A stretch of 6,249 nt of DNA from NCBI GenBank assembly GCA_021808035.1, contig JAKBCG010000156.1, positions 1 to 6,249 of the forward strand. Reading direction: 5' to 3'. Source of the DNA: Pseudomonadota bacterium (lineage in GTDB: Bacteria; Pseudomonadota; Gammaproteobacteria; Steroidobacterales; Steroidobacteraceae). The notes under the pieces were generated by a model. It had not been told where the DNA came from. It made no database searches and saw only the letters and a program-made list of their open reading frames with translations. Shown here piece after piece: positions 1 to 5,975 of the stretch. Position 1 is the stretch's first letter. Every line of letters begins with the position of its first letter. A program made the translations under genes and the position numbers.

Positions 1-518
1 AACTCGTCTCGAACGTGCTCGATCTGATGCGCTTCGAGTCCGGCGAGGTGAGGCTGCGGCGTGATTGGCAGAGCGTCGAGGACCTGGTGGGTGCCGCGCT
101 GCAGCGAATGGATGCGAAACTCGTGGGGCATCCGCTCGAACTGCGGTTGCCTGCGGATCTGCCGCCGGTGTACGTCGACGCCACATTGACCGTCCAGGTC
201 TTCGTGAACCTGCTCGACAACGTCGCGAAATACACGCCTCCGGGAACCCGGGTCTGGGTGTCCGCGATCCGTGACGTGGGTGTGGTCCGCGTGCGCGTCG
301 AGGACGACGGCCCGGGCCTGCCGCCCGGCGATCCGGCACGCTTGTTCGACAAGTTCCAGCGCGGGTCGGCGGAAGGCACGATCGTCGGCGTCGGCCTCGG
401 TCTCGCGATCTGTCGGGCGATCGTCCGGGCGCATCGGGGGCAGATCGAGGCACAGCGGCGCCCGGAGGGCGGTGCGCGCTTCGAGTTCACGCTCAGCACC
501 CGCGAGGTCGACGCATGA
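1..518 (+). CDS. kdpD: KdpD, potassium-sensing histidine kinase (3' end only)
   Basis: This is the C-terminal end of the membrane sensor kinase that phosphorylates KdpE and so controls the high-affinity K+ ATPase KdpFABC. The reading frame is open from the left edge (first full codon at base 3), so the gene starts outside the window. What is visible is the end of the dimerisation helix (LDLMRFESGE) and a full HATPase_c domain. The N box NLLDNVAKYTP begins at base 207, the G1 box DDGPG lies at 303-317, an F box LFDKFQRG follows, and the G2 box GVGLGLA lies at 387-407. The PPGT, LFDKF and GVGLGLAICRAIV stretches are characteristic of KdpD rather than a generic kinase. The phosphorylated histidine and the sensor, Usp-like and membrane parts are not in the window. 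The stop overlaps the kdpE start by ATGA, which indicates an operon with translational coupling. Identity is strengthened by the adjacent kdpE. Confidence 0.93.
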   Translation, partial: LVSNVLDLMRFESGEVRLRRDWQSVEDLVGAALQRMDAKLVGHPLELRLPADLPPVYVDATLTVQVFVNLLDNVAKYTPPGTRVWVSAIRDVGVVRVRVEDDGPGLPPGDPARLFDKFQRGSAEGTIVGVGLGLAICRAIVRAHRGQIEAQRRPEGGARFEFTLSTREVDA

Positions 519-1252
519 CCCGCGCGCCGCACCAGATCCTGGTCATCGAGGACGAGCAGGGCCTCCGTGAGGCACTGCGAGTGCTGCTCGTGCGTGAAGG
601 CTATCGAACGATCGAAGCGGCGACGGCGGAGCGCGCACAGATCGAGGCGCGCAATCACAAACCCGATCTGTTGATCGTGGATTTGGGGTTGCCGGACGGG
701 GACGGACTCGAGCTCATTCCGCGGATACGCGCCTGGTCCCCGGTGCCGATCGTGGTGCTGTCGGCCCGCACGCTCGAAGAACAGAAGATCGCGGCGCTCG
801 ATGCCGGCGCGGACGATTTCGTGACCAAGCCGTTCTCGGCCCCGGAATTGCTCGCGCGGGTGCGAGCCGGGTTACGCCGCGGTGCGCGCGCGCCATCCGG
901 CGACGTGCCGCTCGGCTTCGGCGCGATCCGGGTCGACCTCGTTGCGCGCCGTACCCACGGCGCGCACGGCGAAATCCATCTGACACCGGTCGAATACCGG
1001 GTGCTCGAGAGCCTCGCGCGCCGGGGTGGGATGGTCGTTCCGCAGCGCGTGTTGCTGCGCGAGGTTTGGGGTCCAGACCGAGCGCAGGATACGCGCGGAC
1101 TGCGGGTGTTCATCAGTTCCCTGCGTGTAAAAATAGAGCCGGATCCACGCCGGCCGCGATATCTCGTGACCGAAACCGGGATCGGCTATCGGCTGTGCCC
1201 TGATGATCCCGTCGATGCGGCGGCGAACGCGGGGGCTTCACTCGAGCGCTGA
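515..1252 (+). CDS. kdpE: KdpE, OmpR/PhoB-type response regulator of the Kdp potassium system
   Basis: This is a cytoplasmic DNA-binding response regulator of 245 residues, slightly longer than typical KdpE (about 225-230) because of a short tail after the DNA-binding domain. The receiver domain covers about residues 7-120, with acidic pocket E12/D13, phosphoacceptor D56 in VDLGLPDGDG, S83 and K105 (TKPF). A winged-helix Trans_reg_C domain covers about residues 135-229, with HLTPVEYRVL, the recognition-helix region around TRGLRVFISSLR and the end motif TETGIGYRL. The stretches DLGLPDGDG, KIAALDAGADD and LTPVEYRVL closely resemble KdpE. The start at 515 is supported by the ATGA overlap with kdpD and by a Shine-Dalgarno-like GAGGT at 504-508. 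When phosphorylated by KdpD it would activate kdpFABC, which is not in the window. The gene ends 35 bases before the convergent PilZ gene; the gap has no convincing terminator. Confidence 0.95.
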   Translation: MTRAPHQILVIEDEQGLREALRVLLVREGYRTIEAATAERAQIEARNHKPDLLIVDLGLPDGDGLELIPRIRAWSPVPIVVLSARTLEEQKIAALDAGADDFVTKPFSAPELLARVRAGLRRGARAPSGDVPLGFGAIRVDLVARRTHGAHGEIHLTPVEYRVLESLARRGGMVVPQRVLLREVWGPDRAQDTRGLRVFISSLRVKIEPDPRRPRYLVTETGIGYRLCPDDPVDAAANAGASLER

Positions 1253-1287
1253 GCGCGTGCGCTGCCCGTGGGGCTACGGTCGACCGA

Positions 1288-1623
1288 TCAGGCGGCCCGT
1301 TCGCTCGATGTCTCGGCGGGCATCGAGATCGGCCGCCGCTGTATCCCGGTCGAGGCCCGCAAGATCGTTGCGATCACCGGGGGCGCGAAATCGCACCATT
1401 CGACGCCGACCCCATGGTCGATGCGCCGCACGATCCACGCCGGCACCACGTGCTCGCCGATCCGCACCTCCCAACGGGCGAACCGTGGCAGCGGTGCCGA
1501 GGTCCACAATTTCGCGCCGCTGAGGCTCAAATTCTCGATCCTCGCCCGCAACGGCTCGGCGTCCGGCCGGTGCAGCGCAACCGGCAGCGAGATCTCCTTG
1601 CGCGATCCCCATCGATGCTCCAT
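1288..1623 (-). CDS. Small PilZ-domain protein, predicted cyclic-di-GMP receptor
   Basis: This is a single-domain PilZ protein of 111 residues. PilZ domains bind cyclic-di-GMP and pass the signal to motility, exopolysaccharide or secretion targets; the target here is unknown. Both ligand-binding signatures are visible. The RxxxR motif is at the N-terminus (HRWGSR) and NxSxxG is at about residues 31-36 (NLSLSG), followed by a beta-rich stretch that suits the barrel. I chose the ATG at 1623 because the protein then begins MEHRW, a common PilZ start, and a G-rich run (1628-1633 on the complementary strand) lies four bases upstream as a possible ribosome binding site. An in-frame ATG at 1635 would add MGGD and has a weaker site. 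The gene lies downstream of the HD-GYP gene on the same strand, so the two may share cyclic-di-GMP signalling. The C-terminal 20 residues or so are low-complexity and beyond the domain. Full-length and intact as far as I can see. Confidence 0.87.
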   Translation of the reverse strand: MEHRWGSRKEISLPVALHRPDAEPLRARIENLSLSGAKLWTSAPLPRFARWEVRIGEHVVPAWIVRRIDHGVGVEWCDFAPPVIATILRASTGIQRRPISMPAETSSERAA

Positions 1624-1627
1624 ATCG

Positions 1628-1633
1628 CCCCCC
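1628..1633 (-). promoter_or_regulatory. Ribosome binding site that decides the PilZ start
   Basis: On the minus strand a run of six G residues ends four bases before the ATG at 1623. The competing in-frame ATG at 1635 is preceded only by a weak GAGA-like stretch. The spacing is slightly short for an ideal Shine-Dalgarno, but this site favours the downstream start. Confidence 0.45.
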
Positions 1634-1635
1634 AT

Positions 1636-1791
1636 TTCGTCTCATTGCCAGCTCGCGGGGAGGACGATCGCATCGGATCAACCGGCGTCCCATCCGGAAT
1701 GATCCCTAGCGTATCGCGGCGAATCTCGAGTCGGTCACGGAACCCGGCGGGTGTCCGCTGAGGCCGCCGGGAACGGCGGCCCCTCGTCGCG
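1636..1791. other. Intergenic region between the HD-GYP and PilZ genes
   Basis: Apart from the GC hairpin at its HD-GYP end, I see no gene in this stretch of about 155 bases. Reading toward PilZ on the minus strand there is a TACGCT hexamer (complement of 1711-1716) that could be a -10 element, but no matching -35 element at the right distance. Whether PilZ has its own promoter or is read from the HD-GYP gene cannot be settled from the sequence. Confidence 0.4.
1762..1781 (-). terminator. GC hairpin just after the HD-GYP stop codon (possible terminator or mRNA-stabilising stem)
   Basis: The arms ggccgccg and cggcggcc form a perfect 8-bp stem around a 4-base loop (TTCC on the transcribed minus strand). 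The hairpin starts about ten bases after the HD-GYP stop codon. No run of T follows on either strand, so it is not a canonical intrinsic terminator. It could be a weak terminator, a barrier to 3' exonucleases, or a processing point between the HD-GYP and PilZ messages. Confidence 0.35.
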
Positions 1792-2532
1792 TCATCGTTG
1801 GCCGTTCTGCAGAAACGCCAAGGGCGGCAGGATCACGGTCGAGGTGAGCGGGTCCTCGGGATCGAGGCGCTTCCACAGCGCGTCGGCGTCATGGTCCGCG
1901 GCGCGCACGATCGTACCCAGCGCCTCGACGACCGCGCGATCGTACAAGCGGTCGACACCCTGCTCGACCTCCTCGAGCGCGACTCGCGTCCCCCGGGCAG
2001 GGCGGTACGGCCGGTGATCGGTGATCGCCTCGAACACGTCCGCGACGGCGACGATGCGGCCTTCGAGACTGATCGAGTCGCCCGCCAGACCGTCAGGATA
2101 GCCCGATCCGTCGAGGCGCTCGTGGTGCTGGCGGACGATCGACTGCACCGGCCAGGGCAGCGTGACGTGTTGGAGGATCGCGGAACCGGTCTGCACGTGG
2201 GTCTTGACGAGCGCATATTCCTCGGCCGTCAACCGGGTCGGCTTGGCGAGCAATTCGCTCGGGATCGCCACCTTGCCGATGTCGTGCACCAGCGCGCCGA
2301 GGTAGAGTCCTTCCAACCGGTCGGCGTCGAGCCCGAGACCCTTGCCGATCGCGAGCGCGAGGTTCGCGGTCAAGCGTTGATGGCGGGCGGTGTAGTGGTC
2401 GTGATGACCGGCGACGGCGACGATCGCGTGGATCGTCTGGATCAGCGCATGGCGGGTGGCACGCAACGCGCTCTGGAGTTGCCGGGTTGAATCGGTGCCG
2501 TCATCGGAAAGCATGTCCATCGACACGACCAT
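1792..2532 (-). CDS. Stand-alone HD-GYP domain protein, predicted cyclic-di-GMP phosphodiesterase
   Basis: This is a protein of 246 residues with an HD-GYP domain from about residue 35 to 200. HD-GYP enzymes hydrolyse cyclic-di-GMP at a metal centre, giving pGpG or GMP. Key residues are present: H51 in the YTARHQRL helix, the HD pair H83-D84 with K87 in HDIGK, H112, H136-H137 in HHERLDGSGYP with the GYP triplet at 144-146, and D165 in VADVFEAIT. The catalytic set therefore looks intact and the enzyme is probably active. There is no receiver, PAS, GAF or transmembrane segment, only a short polar N-terminal leader, so no built-in sensor is recognisable. The ATG at 2532 lacks a clear ribosome binding site. 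In-frame ATGs at 2520 and 2514 are alternatives and would shorten only the leader. The PilZ receptor gene follows downstream on the same strand, and the CHAD gene diverges upstream. Confidence 0.93.
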   Translation of the reverse strand: MVVSMDMLSDDGTDSTRQLQSALRATRHALIQTIHAIVAVAGHHDHYTARHQRLTANLALAIGKGLGLDADRLEGLYLGALVHDIGKVAIPSELLAKPTRLTAEEYALVKTHVQTGSAILQHVTLPWPVQSIVRQHHERLDGSGYPDGLAGDSISLEGRIVAVADVFEAITDHRPYRPARGTRVALEEVEQGVDRLYDRAVVEALGTIVRAADHDADALWKRLDPEDPLTSTVILPPLAFLQNGQR

Positions 2533-2651
2533 TTACAGTTTTTGCAACTGATTATCGTACACCGATTGCGTTGCGCGCCGCCAGCGACCCCGTGTCCCGA
2601 TTTGGGATATTCCCGATGCCGGCTGTGAGGGATTCCAGTACGCTCCAACCC
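2533..2651. promoter_or_regulatory. Divergent promoter/operator region between the HD-GYP and CHAD genes
   Basis: This stretch is visibly richer in A and T than its surroundings, as expected for a promoter region serving two divergent genes. On the minus strand a GATAAT hexamer (complement of 2551-2556) is a good -10 candidate for the HD-GYP gene, though no -35 is evident. A 5-bp inverted repeat, CAGTT and AACTG separated by TTTGC, at 2536-2550 sits at the expected transcription start and would suit an operator. Toward the CHAD gene, TCCCGAT occurs at 2595 and again at 2611, flanking GGGA at 2604, so that GGGATATTCCC (2604-2614) is an 11-base inverted repeat. TACGCT at 2639-2644 is a -10 candidate seven bases before the CHAD ATG. 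No regulator is assigned; these are sequence observations only. Confidence 0.45.
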
Positions 2652-3491
2652 ATGGCCGATCGCTCTCGACTGGGTCTCGTCGCGGCCGAACCGGCGACCG
2701 CGGCGCTGGGTCGCCGGGTGCTCGCGTTGCAGCGCGCGCTGGACCGGCGGCTCCGGCGTCTCGCGCGGCTCATCGACGAGCGCTCGGTGCACGAGTCGCG
2801 GATCGCGGCACGGCGCCTGCGGGTCGTGCTGCGGAGCTTCGCGCCCGTGCTCGAGCCCGCGATCGCGCGTCCCTATCGCCATGCGATCGGCGAGATCACC
2901 GATGCGCTCGAGGCCGTACGCGACGCCGACGTCGCGGTCCAGCAATACGATGGACTCGTGGACGGCGCAGCACAGGCTTCGCCGAGTTCGCGCGCGCGGT
3001 TGGTCGAGCGGCGTGCGCGTGCACGCGCGTCGCTGCGCGCCGCGATACGCGGCGACGCATGGCACCACCGATCGTCGGCGATGCGCCTCGCGGCCGCGAG
3101 CCCGGCGCTGGTCATCCCGTCGGCGGACCTCGCGGGCACGCTCGCCGACCGCATTCTCGCACGGCGTCGCCGGCGGACGCGCCGCGCCTTGCGCGCGTTG
3201 CGCGATCCGCGGCACCACCCGCGCGCGGCGCATCGACTGCGGCTCGAGATCAAGGGGCTGCGTTATCTCGCCGAGGAGTGCCGCACGGGCCGGTCCGTGA
3301 AGCTCACGCGGGAAATCGGCCGGCTGCATGAATTGCAGGACGTTCTCGGGGATCTGCGTGACGTCGCCGCGCTGCGGAAGGATCTCGACACGAAGGCGCT
3401 GCGGCGGCTCGGCGAGCGGCGGATGCGGAAATTGGGACTTCGGTTCAAGAGGAGCCGGCGGGCGTTGCTCGAGGCCTGGCGCCGGCAATGA
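2652..3491 (+). CDS. CHAD-domain protein (polyphosphate-associated helical domain)
   Basis: This is a strongly basic, alpha-helical protein of 279 residues. CHAD domains are two four-helix bundles rich in conserved His, Arg and Lys; they bind polyphosphate, and several localise to polyphosphate granules. The signatures seen are VHESRIAARRLR at residues 46-57 (first repeat) and, in the second repeat, HRLRLEIKGLRYLAEE at about 194-209 and LHELQDVLGDLRDVAAL at about 225-241. No CYTH domain is attached, so this is the stand-alone form. I chose the ATG at 2652 because the homologous part begins soon after it. The frame stays open upstream, giving an alternative ATG at 2616 (12 more residues); the open frame further upstream runs antisense into the HD-GYP gene and lacks CHAD-like sequence. 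No clear ribosome binding site precedes 2652, so translation may be leaderless. Its stop overlaps the permease start by ATGA, suggesting one transcription unit. Confidence 0.85.
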   Translation: MADRSRLGLVAAEPATAALGRRVLALQRALDRRLRRLARLIDERSVHESRIAARRLRVVLRSFAPVLEPAIARPYRHAIGEITDALEAVRDADVAVQQYDGLVDGAAQASPSSRARLVERRARARASLRAAIRGDAWHHRSSAMRLAAASPALVIPSADLAGTLADRILARRRRRTRRALRALRDPRHHPRAAHRLRLEIKGLRYLAEECRTGRSVKLTREIGRLHELQDVLGDLRDVAALRKDLDTKALRRLGERRMRKLGLRFKRSRRALLEAWRRQ

Positions 3492-4927
3492 CGCGAGTTC
3501 GATCGCCGGGCGATTTCCCGCAGGAACCCGGCCACGAGCTGAAGCGTCCGATGGGCCTGCGCGACCTGGTGCTCGCGCAGATCCTCACCGTCGTCGGCAG
3601 CTCCTGGGTCGGCATCGCCGCCGGCGTCGGTGCGGCGCAGTTCGGCGTGTGGCTGCTCGCGTTCGCATTCTTCTACGCGCCGATGGCGGTCGCCGTCTAT
3701 CACCTCAACCGGGCGATGCCCCTCGAGGGGGGACTGTACGTCTGGGCACGCCGCTCATTCGGGGATGAGGTCGGTTTCATGACCGCGTGGAACATCTGGG
3801 CCTATGCGCTGAGCTCGATCGCGACGGTGCTGTTTCAGATCCCGAGCGAGCTCGCGTATCTGCTCGGACCCGCCGCCGCGGGACTGCCGGAGGATCGGCG
3901 TCTGGTCGACGCGCTGCTCGCGCTCGTGATCGCGCTGCTGACCGGCGCGGCGATCCGGGGGCTCGCGCTCGGCAAATGGATCCACAACCTGAGCGGCGCC
4001 GCGGTGCTGCTGGTGTTCGCGCTGCTGATCGTCGCGCCGCTGTGGGCCTGGTGGCATGGCGCGCACCTCGCCTATGCGCCGTTCGCACTGCACCTGCCGC
4101 CGGGCGACCCGCGGTCGCTGTCGCTCGTCGGCCAGGTTTTGTTCGCGGCCGCGGGACTCGAGTACGTCGCGATCATGGCGGGGGAGACGCGCGGCGCGGA
4201 GCGCGCGATCGGACGCTCGGTCGTGATCGCCTCGCCGATCATCCTGTTGATGTTCGTGCTCGGGACCGCGTCGGTCGTGAGTCTGCACGGCGCGCATCCG
4301 CGCACCGCGATCAACTACATCGCGCCGATCCCGCAGACCTTGACGCTCGCGTTCGGGGAACACGGCCCGGCCGCGCTGCTCGGCAAGGCCGCGATCGTGT
4401 TGCTGCAGATCCGGATCCTCGGCGCGGCGAGCTTCCTGTACACCGGCGCGACGCGGCTGCCGATGACCGCCGGCTGGGACCATCTGATTCCGGCGTGGTT
4501 CGTGAAGCTGCACCCGCGCTACCAGACCCCGGTGAACTCGATCCTGTTGACGAGCGCGGTGATCGTCGCGATGCTGGCGCTCGGCACCGCGGGCGTGCGC
4601 GCGGCGGTCGCGTTCGGGCTGCTGAACGACGCGAGCTCCGAGTTCTATGCGCTCGCCTATCTGGTGATGTTCCTGATCCCGATCTGCGGCGATCCGCTCC
4701 TGCGGCGCATGCTGCCACGCACGGTCGCGTGGATCTGCGGCGCCGGCGTGGTCACGATCCTGTTCATCGTCGCTCTGAACGCTTATCCGTTCGTCGATGC
4801 GGTGCGGCCCGGCGTGTTCGCGGCGAAGGTGCTCGGCACGACGCTGCTCGTGAATGCGGTCGGCTGGCTGTTCTATCGCGCCCGCCGGGCTCGCGGGGCG
4901 CCGGCGTTCGGCGACGCGAGTTCCTGA
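3488..4927 (+). CDS. APC-superfamily amino acid/polyamine permease
   Basis: This is an inner-membrane secondary transporter of 479 residues, the normal length for the APC (amino acid-polyamine-organocation) family. About twelve hydrophobic helices can be placed near residues 27-47, 53-72, 97-118, 140-157, 165-187, 212-232, 244-265, 295-320, 350-368, 375-400, 411-431 and 442-463. Family marks are the helix-1 glycine stretch (VGSSWVGIAAGVGA), EGGLYVWARRSFG at about 80-92, helix-6 GLEYVAIMAGETR at about 223-235, and the loop TRLPMTAGWDHLIPAWF followed by HPRYQTPVNS. The substrate cannot be read from the sequence; amino acid, polyamine or an antiporter role are all possible. The start at 3488 overlaps the CHAD stop (ATGA) and gives a cytoplasmic N-terminus of about 25 residues. 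It has no strong ribosome binding site, which fits coupling. An internal ATG at 3551 is a less likely start. Confidence 0.9.
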   Translation: MTRVRSPGDFPQEPGHELKRPMGLRDLVLAQILTVVGSSWVGIAAGVGAAQFGVWLLAFAFFYAPMAVAVYHLNRAMPLEGGLYVWARRSFGDEVGFMTAWNIWAYALSSIATVLFQIPSELAYLLGPAAAGLPEDRRLVDALLALVIALLTGAAIRGLALGKWIHNLSGAAVLLVFALLIVAPLWAWWHGAHLAYAPFALHLPPGDPRSLSLVGQVLFAAAGLEYVAIMAGETRGAERAIGRSVVIASPIILLMFVLGTASVVSLHGAHPRTAINYIAPIPQTLTLAFGEHGPAALLGKAAIVLLQIRILGAASFLYTGATRLPMTAGWDHLIPAWFVKLHPRYQTPVNSILLTSAVIVAMLALGTAGVRAAVAFGLLNDASSEFYALAYLVMFLIPICGDPLLRRMLPRTVAWICGAGVVTILFIVALNAYPFVDAVRPGVFAAKVLGTTLLVNAVGWLFYRARRARGAPAFGDASS

Positions 4928-4955
4928 CGCGCCCCGCGCGAGCCACCGCAGTCCG

Positions 4956-4964
4956 TGCTAGATT
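4956..4964 (+). promoter_or_regulatory. Extended -10 promoter element for the sulfotransferase gene
   Basis: TG-C-TAGATT matches an extended -10 element (TGn followed by a TATAAT-like hexamer at 4959-4964). Only six bases separate the hexamer from the ATG at 4971, so transcription would begin at or next to the start codon and the mRNA would be leaderless. No -35 is evident, which is tolerated by extended -10 promoters, and no Shine-Dalgarno lies between, consistent with leaderless initiation. Confidence 0.5.
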
Positions 4965-4970
4965 GCGCCG

Positions 4971-5837
4971 ATGGCGAACCGTACATTCGTCTGCGTGACG
5001 GGGCTGCCGCGCGCGGGCTCGACGCTCGTGTGCCAGATGCTCGCGCAGCACCCCGAGATTCATTGCGACGGACAGACCTCGCCGTTATGCAACGTGCTGC
5101 TCTCGATCCGACGCACGATCGGCAAGGACCGGTTCTTCCTGTCGCAGCTCGATCAGTCGTTCGAGCGCAGCTACGCGAGCCTCGGTACCGCGATGCAGGG
5201 CTTCGTCGACGGCTGGTATCGTCATGCGACCCGGCCGGTCGTCATCGACAAGAACCGGGCGTGGTTGCATGCGGTCGAACTGCTGCTGCGGATCGAGCCG
5301 ACCGCGAAGCTGGTCGTGTGCCTGCGAGAGCTGGGACAGATCTACGGGTCGATCGAGGCGCAGCACCAGCGCACGATTCTGCTCGACTTCCTGGACGAGC
5401 TCGCGGATTACGACCGGTTCGGTCGCGCCGACAAGCTGTTCACGCAGGACCGGACGATCGGCGCTCCATTGAGATCCTTGGAGGCGGTCGCCGATCTGCC
5501 GAGATCGGTCCAGGAGCGCCTGTTCATGTTCCGCTTCGAGGACCTGGTCGAGCGGCCGGTCGAGCAGATGTCGCAGCTCTATGCCTGGCTCGGTGTCGGT
5601 CCGCTGAAGATCGATCCGAACCGGCTCACCGTGATCTCGCCGCAGGAGAGCGACAGCCACTACAGCATGAAATACCCGCACCGCCAGCGTGAGCGTCTCG
5701 GCAAACCGGAGCGCCACATGATTCCAGGGCGGATCCAGGCGCAGATCGAAAATAACTTCGCGTGGTATTACCGGTTCTTCTATCCGGAGCACCCCCTGCA
5801 GCCGGCGTTGCGGTCGCCGCCGGTAGCGCGCAGCTGA
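4971..5837 (+). CDS. PAPS-dependent sulfotransferase family protein
   Basis: This is a predicted cytoplasmic enzyme of 288 residues that would transfer a sulfuryl group from PAPS to an unknown acceptor. The 5'-phosphosulfate loop GLPRAGSTL is at residues 11-19. The 3'-phosphate site is in KLVVCLRELGQIYGSIE, where R119 and S127 have the eight-residue spacing usual for the family. DKNRAW at 93-98 is a conserved mid-region motif, and RFEDLVERP at 188-196 fits the typical late core strand and helix. The C-terminal part (DSHYSMKYPHRQR, then NNFAWYYRFFYPEHP) is well ordered and looks like the end of the domain. There is no signal peptide or membrane segment. Length is normal for bacterial members. 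No PAPS synthesis genes, glycosyltransferases or polysaccharide genes lie nearby, so the acceptor remains open. The gene follows the permease after 43 bases but appears to have its own promoter. Confidence 0.88.
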   Translation: MANRTFVCVTGLPRAGSTLVCQMLAQHPEIHCDGQTSPLCNVLLSIRRTIGKDRFFLSQLDQSFERSYASLGTAMQGFVDGWYRHATRPVVIDKNRAWLHAVELLLRIEPTAKLVVCLRELGQIYGSIEAQHQRTILLDFLDELADYDRFGRADKLFTQDRTIGAPLRSLEAVADLPRSVQERLFMFRFEDLVERPVEQMSQLYAWLGVGPLKIDPNRLTVISPQESDSHYSMKYPHRQRERLGKPERHMIPGRIQAQIENNFAWYYRFFYPEHPLQPALRSPPVARS

Positions 5838-5975
5838 CGTCTGCCGGTCGACGGGGCGCGGCGGATGGTCGCGGCGACCTTGAAACTCGGTGTCGAGGTC
5901 TGGCGCGTTCGTCACCCGGGCGGAGCGATGGTACGGCCTCGCCGGCGCCGGCCGGTTCGCCGCCGCAGCAGGACC
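5838..5975. other. Convergent intergenic region between sulfotransferase and LacI-type gene
   Basis: About 138 bases without a supportable gene. A short perfect palindrome GGTCGCGGCGACC lies at 5867-5879 and is followed by TT only. A looser GC inverted repeat lies near 5935-5955. Neither has a T tract, so I do not call a terminator, though either could help end the two converging messages. Confidence 0.4.

Noticed and set aside
1245..1263. Inverted repeat AGCGC/GCGCT after the kdpE stop as a terminator
   Set aside because: Only five base pairs, GC-only repeats common in this DNA, and no T tract on either strand.
1268..1702. Plus-strand open frame opposite the PilZ gene
   Set aside because: The minus-strand frame carries RxxxR and NxSxxG; the plus frame has no recognisable features.
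2487..2651. N-terminal extension of the CHAD protein back to 2487
   Set aside because: The extension would overlap the start of the divergent HD-GYP gene, has no CHAD-like sequence and covers the likely promoter region.
2442..3488. Long minus-strand open frame (348 codons) opposite the CHAD gene
   Set aside because: Its translation is rich in Arg, Pro and His with no domain signature, while the plus strand carries clear CHAD motifs. Long antisense frames are expected in GC-rich DNA.
3787..4998. Plus-strand open frame of 403 codons in another frame within the permease
   Set aside because: It is low-complexity Arg/Ala/Asp-rich sequence without motifs and is wholly explained as a shadow of the permease frame.
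5867..5879. Palindrome GGTCGCGGCGACC as a terminator for the sulfotransferase gene
   Set aside because: The stem is about five pairs with a three-base loop and only two T residues follow; noted in the intergenic entry but not called.
5085..5915. Minus-strand open frame of 276 codons opposite the sulfotransferase
   Set aside because: No recognisable domain. The sulfotransferase frame has both cofactor-binding motifs, so this is an antisense shadow.
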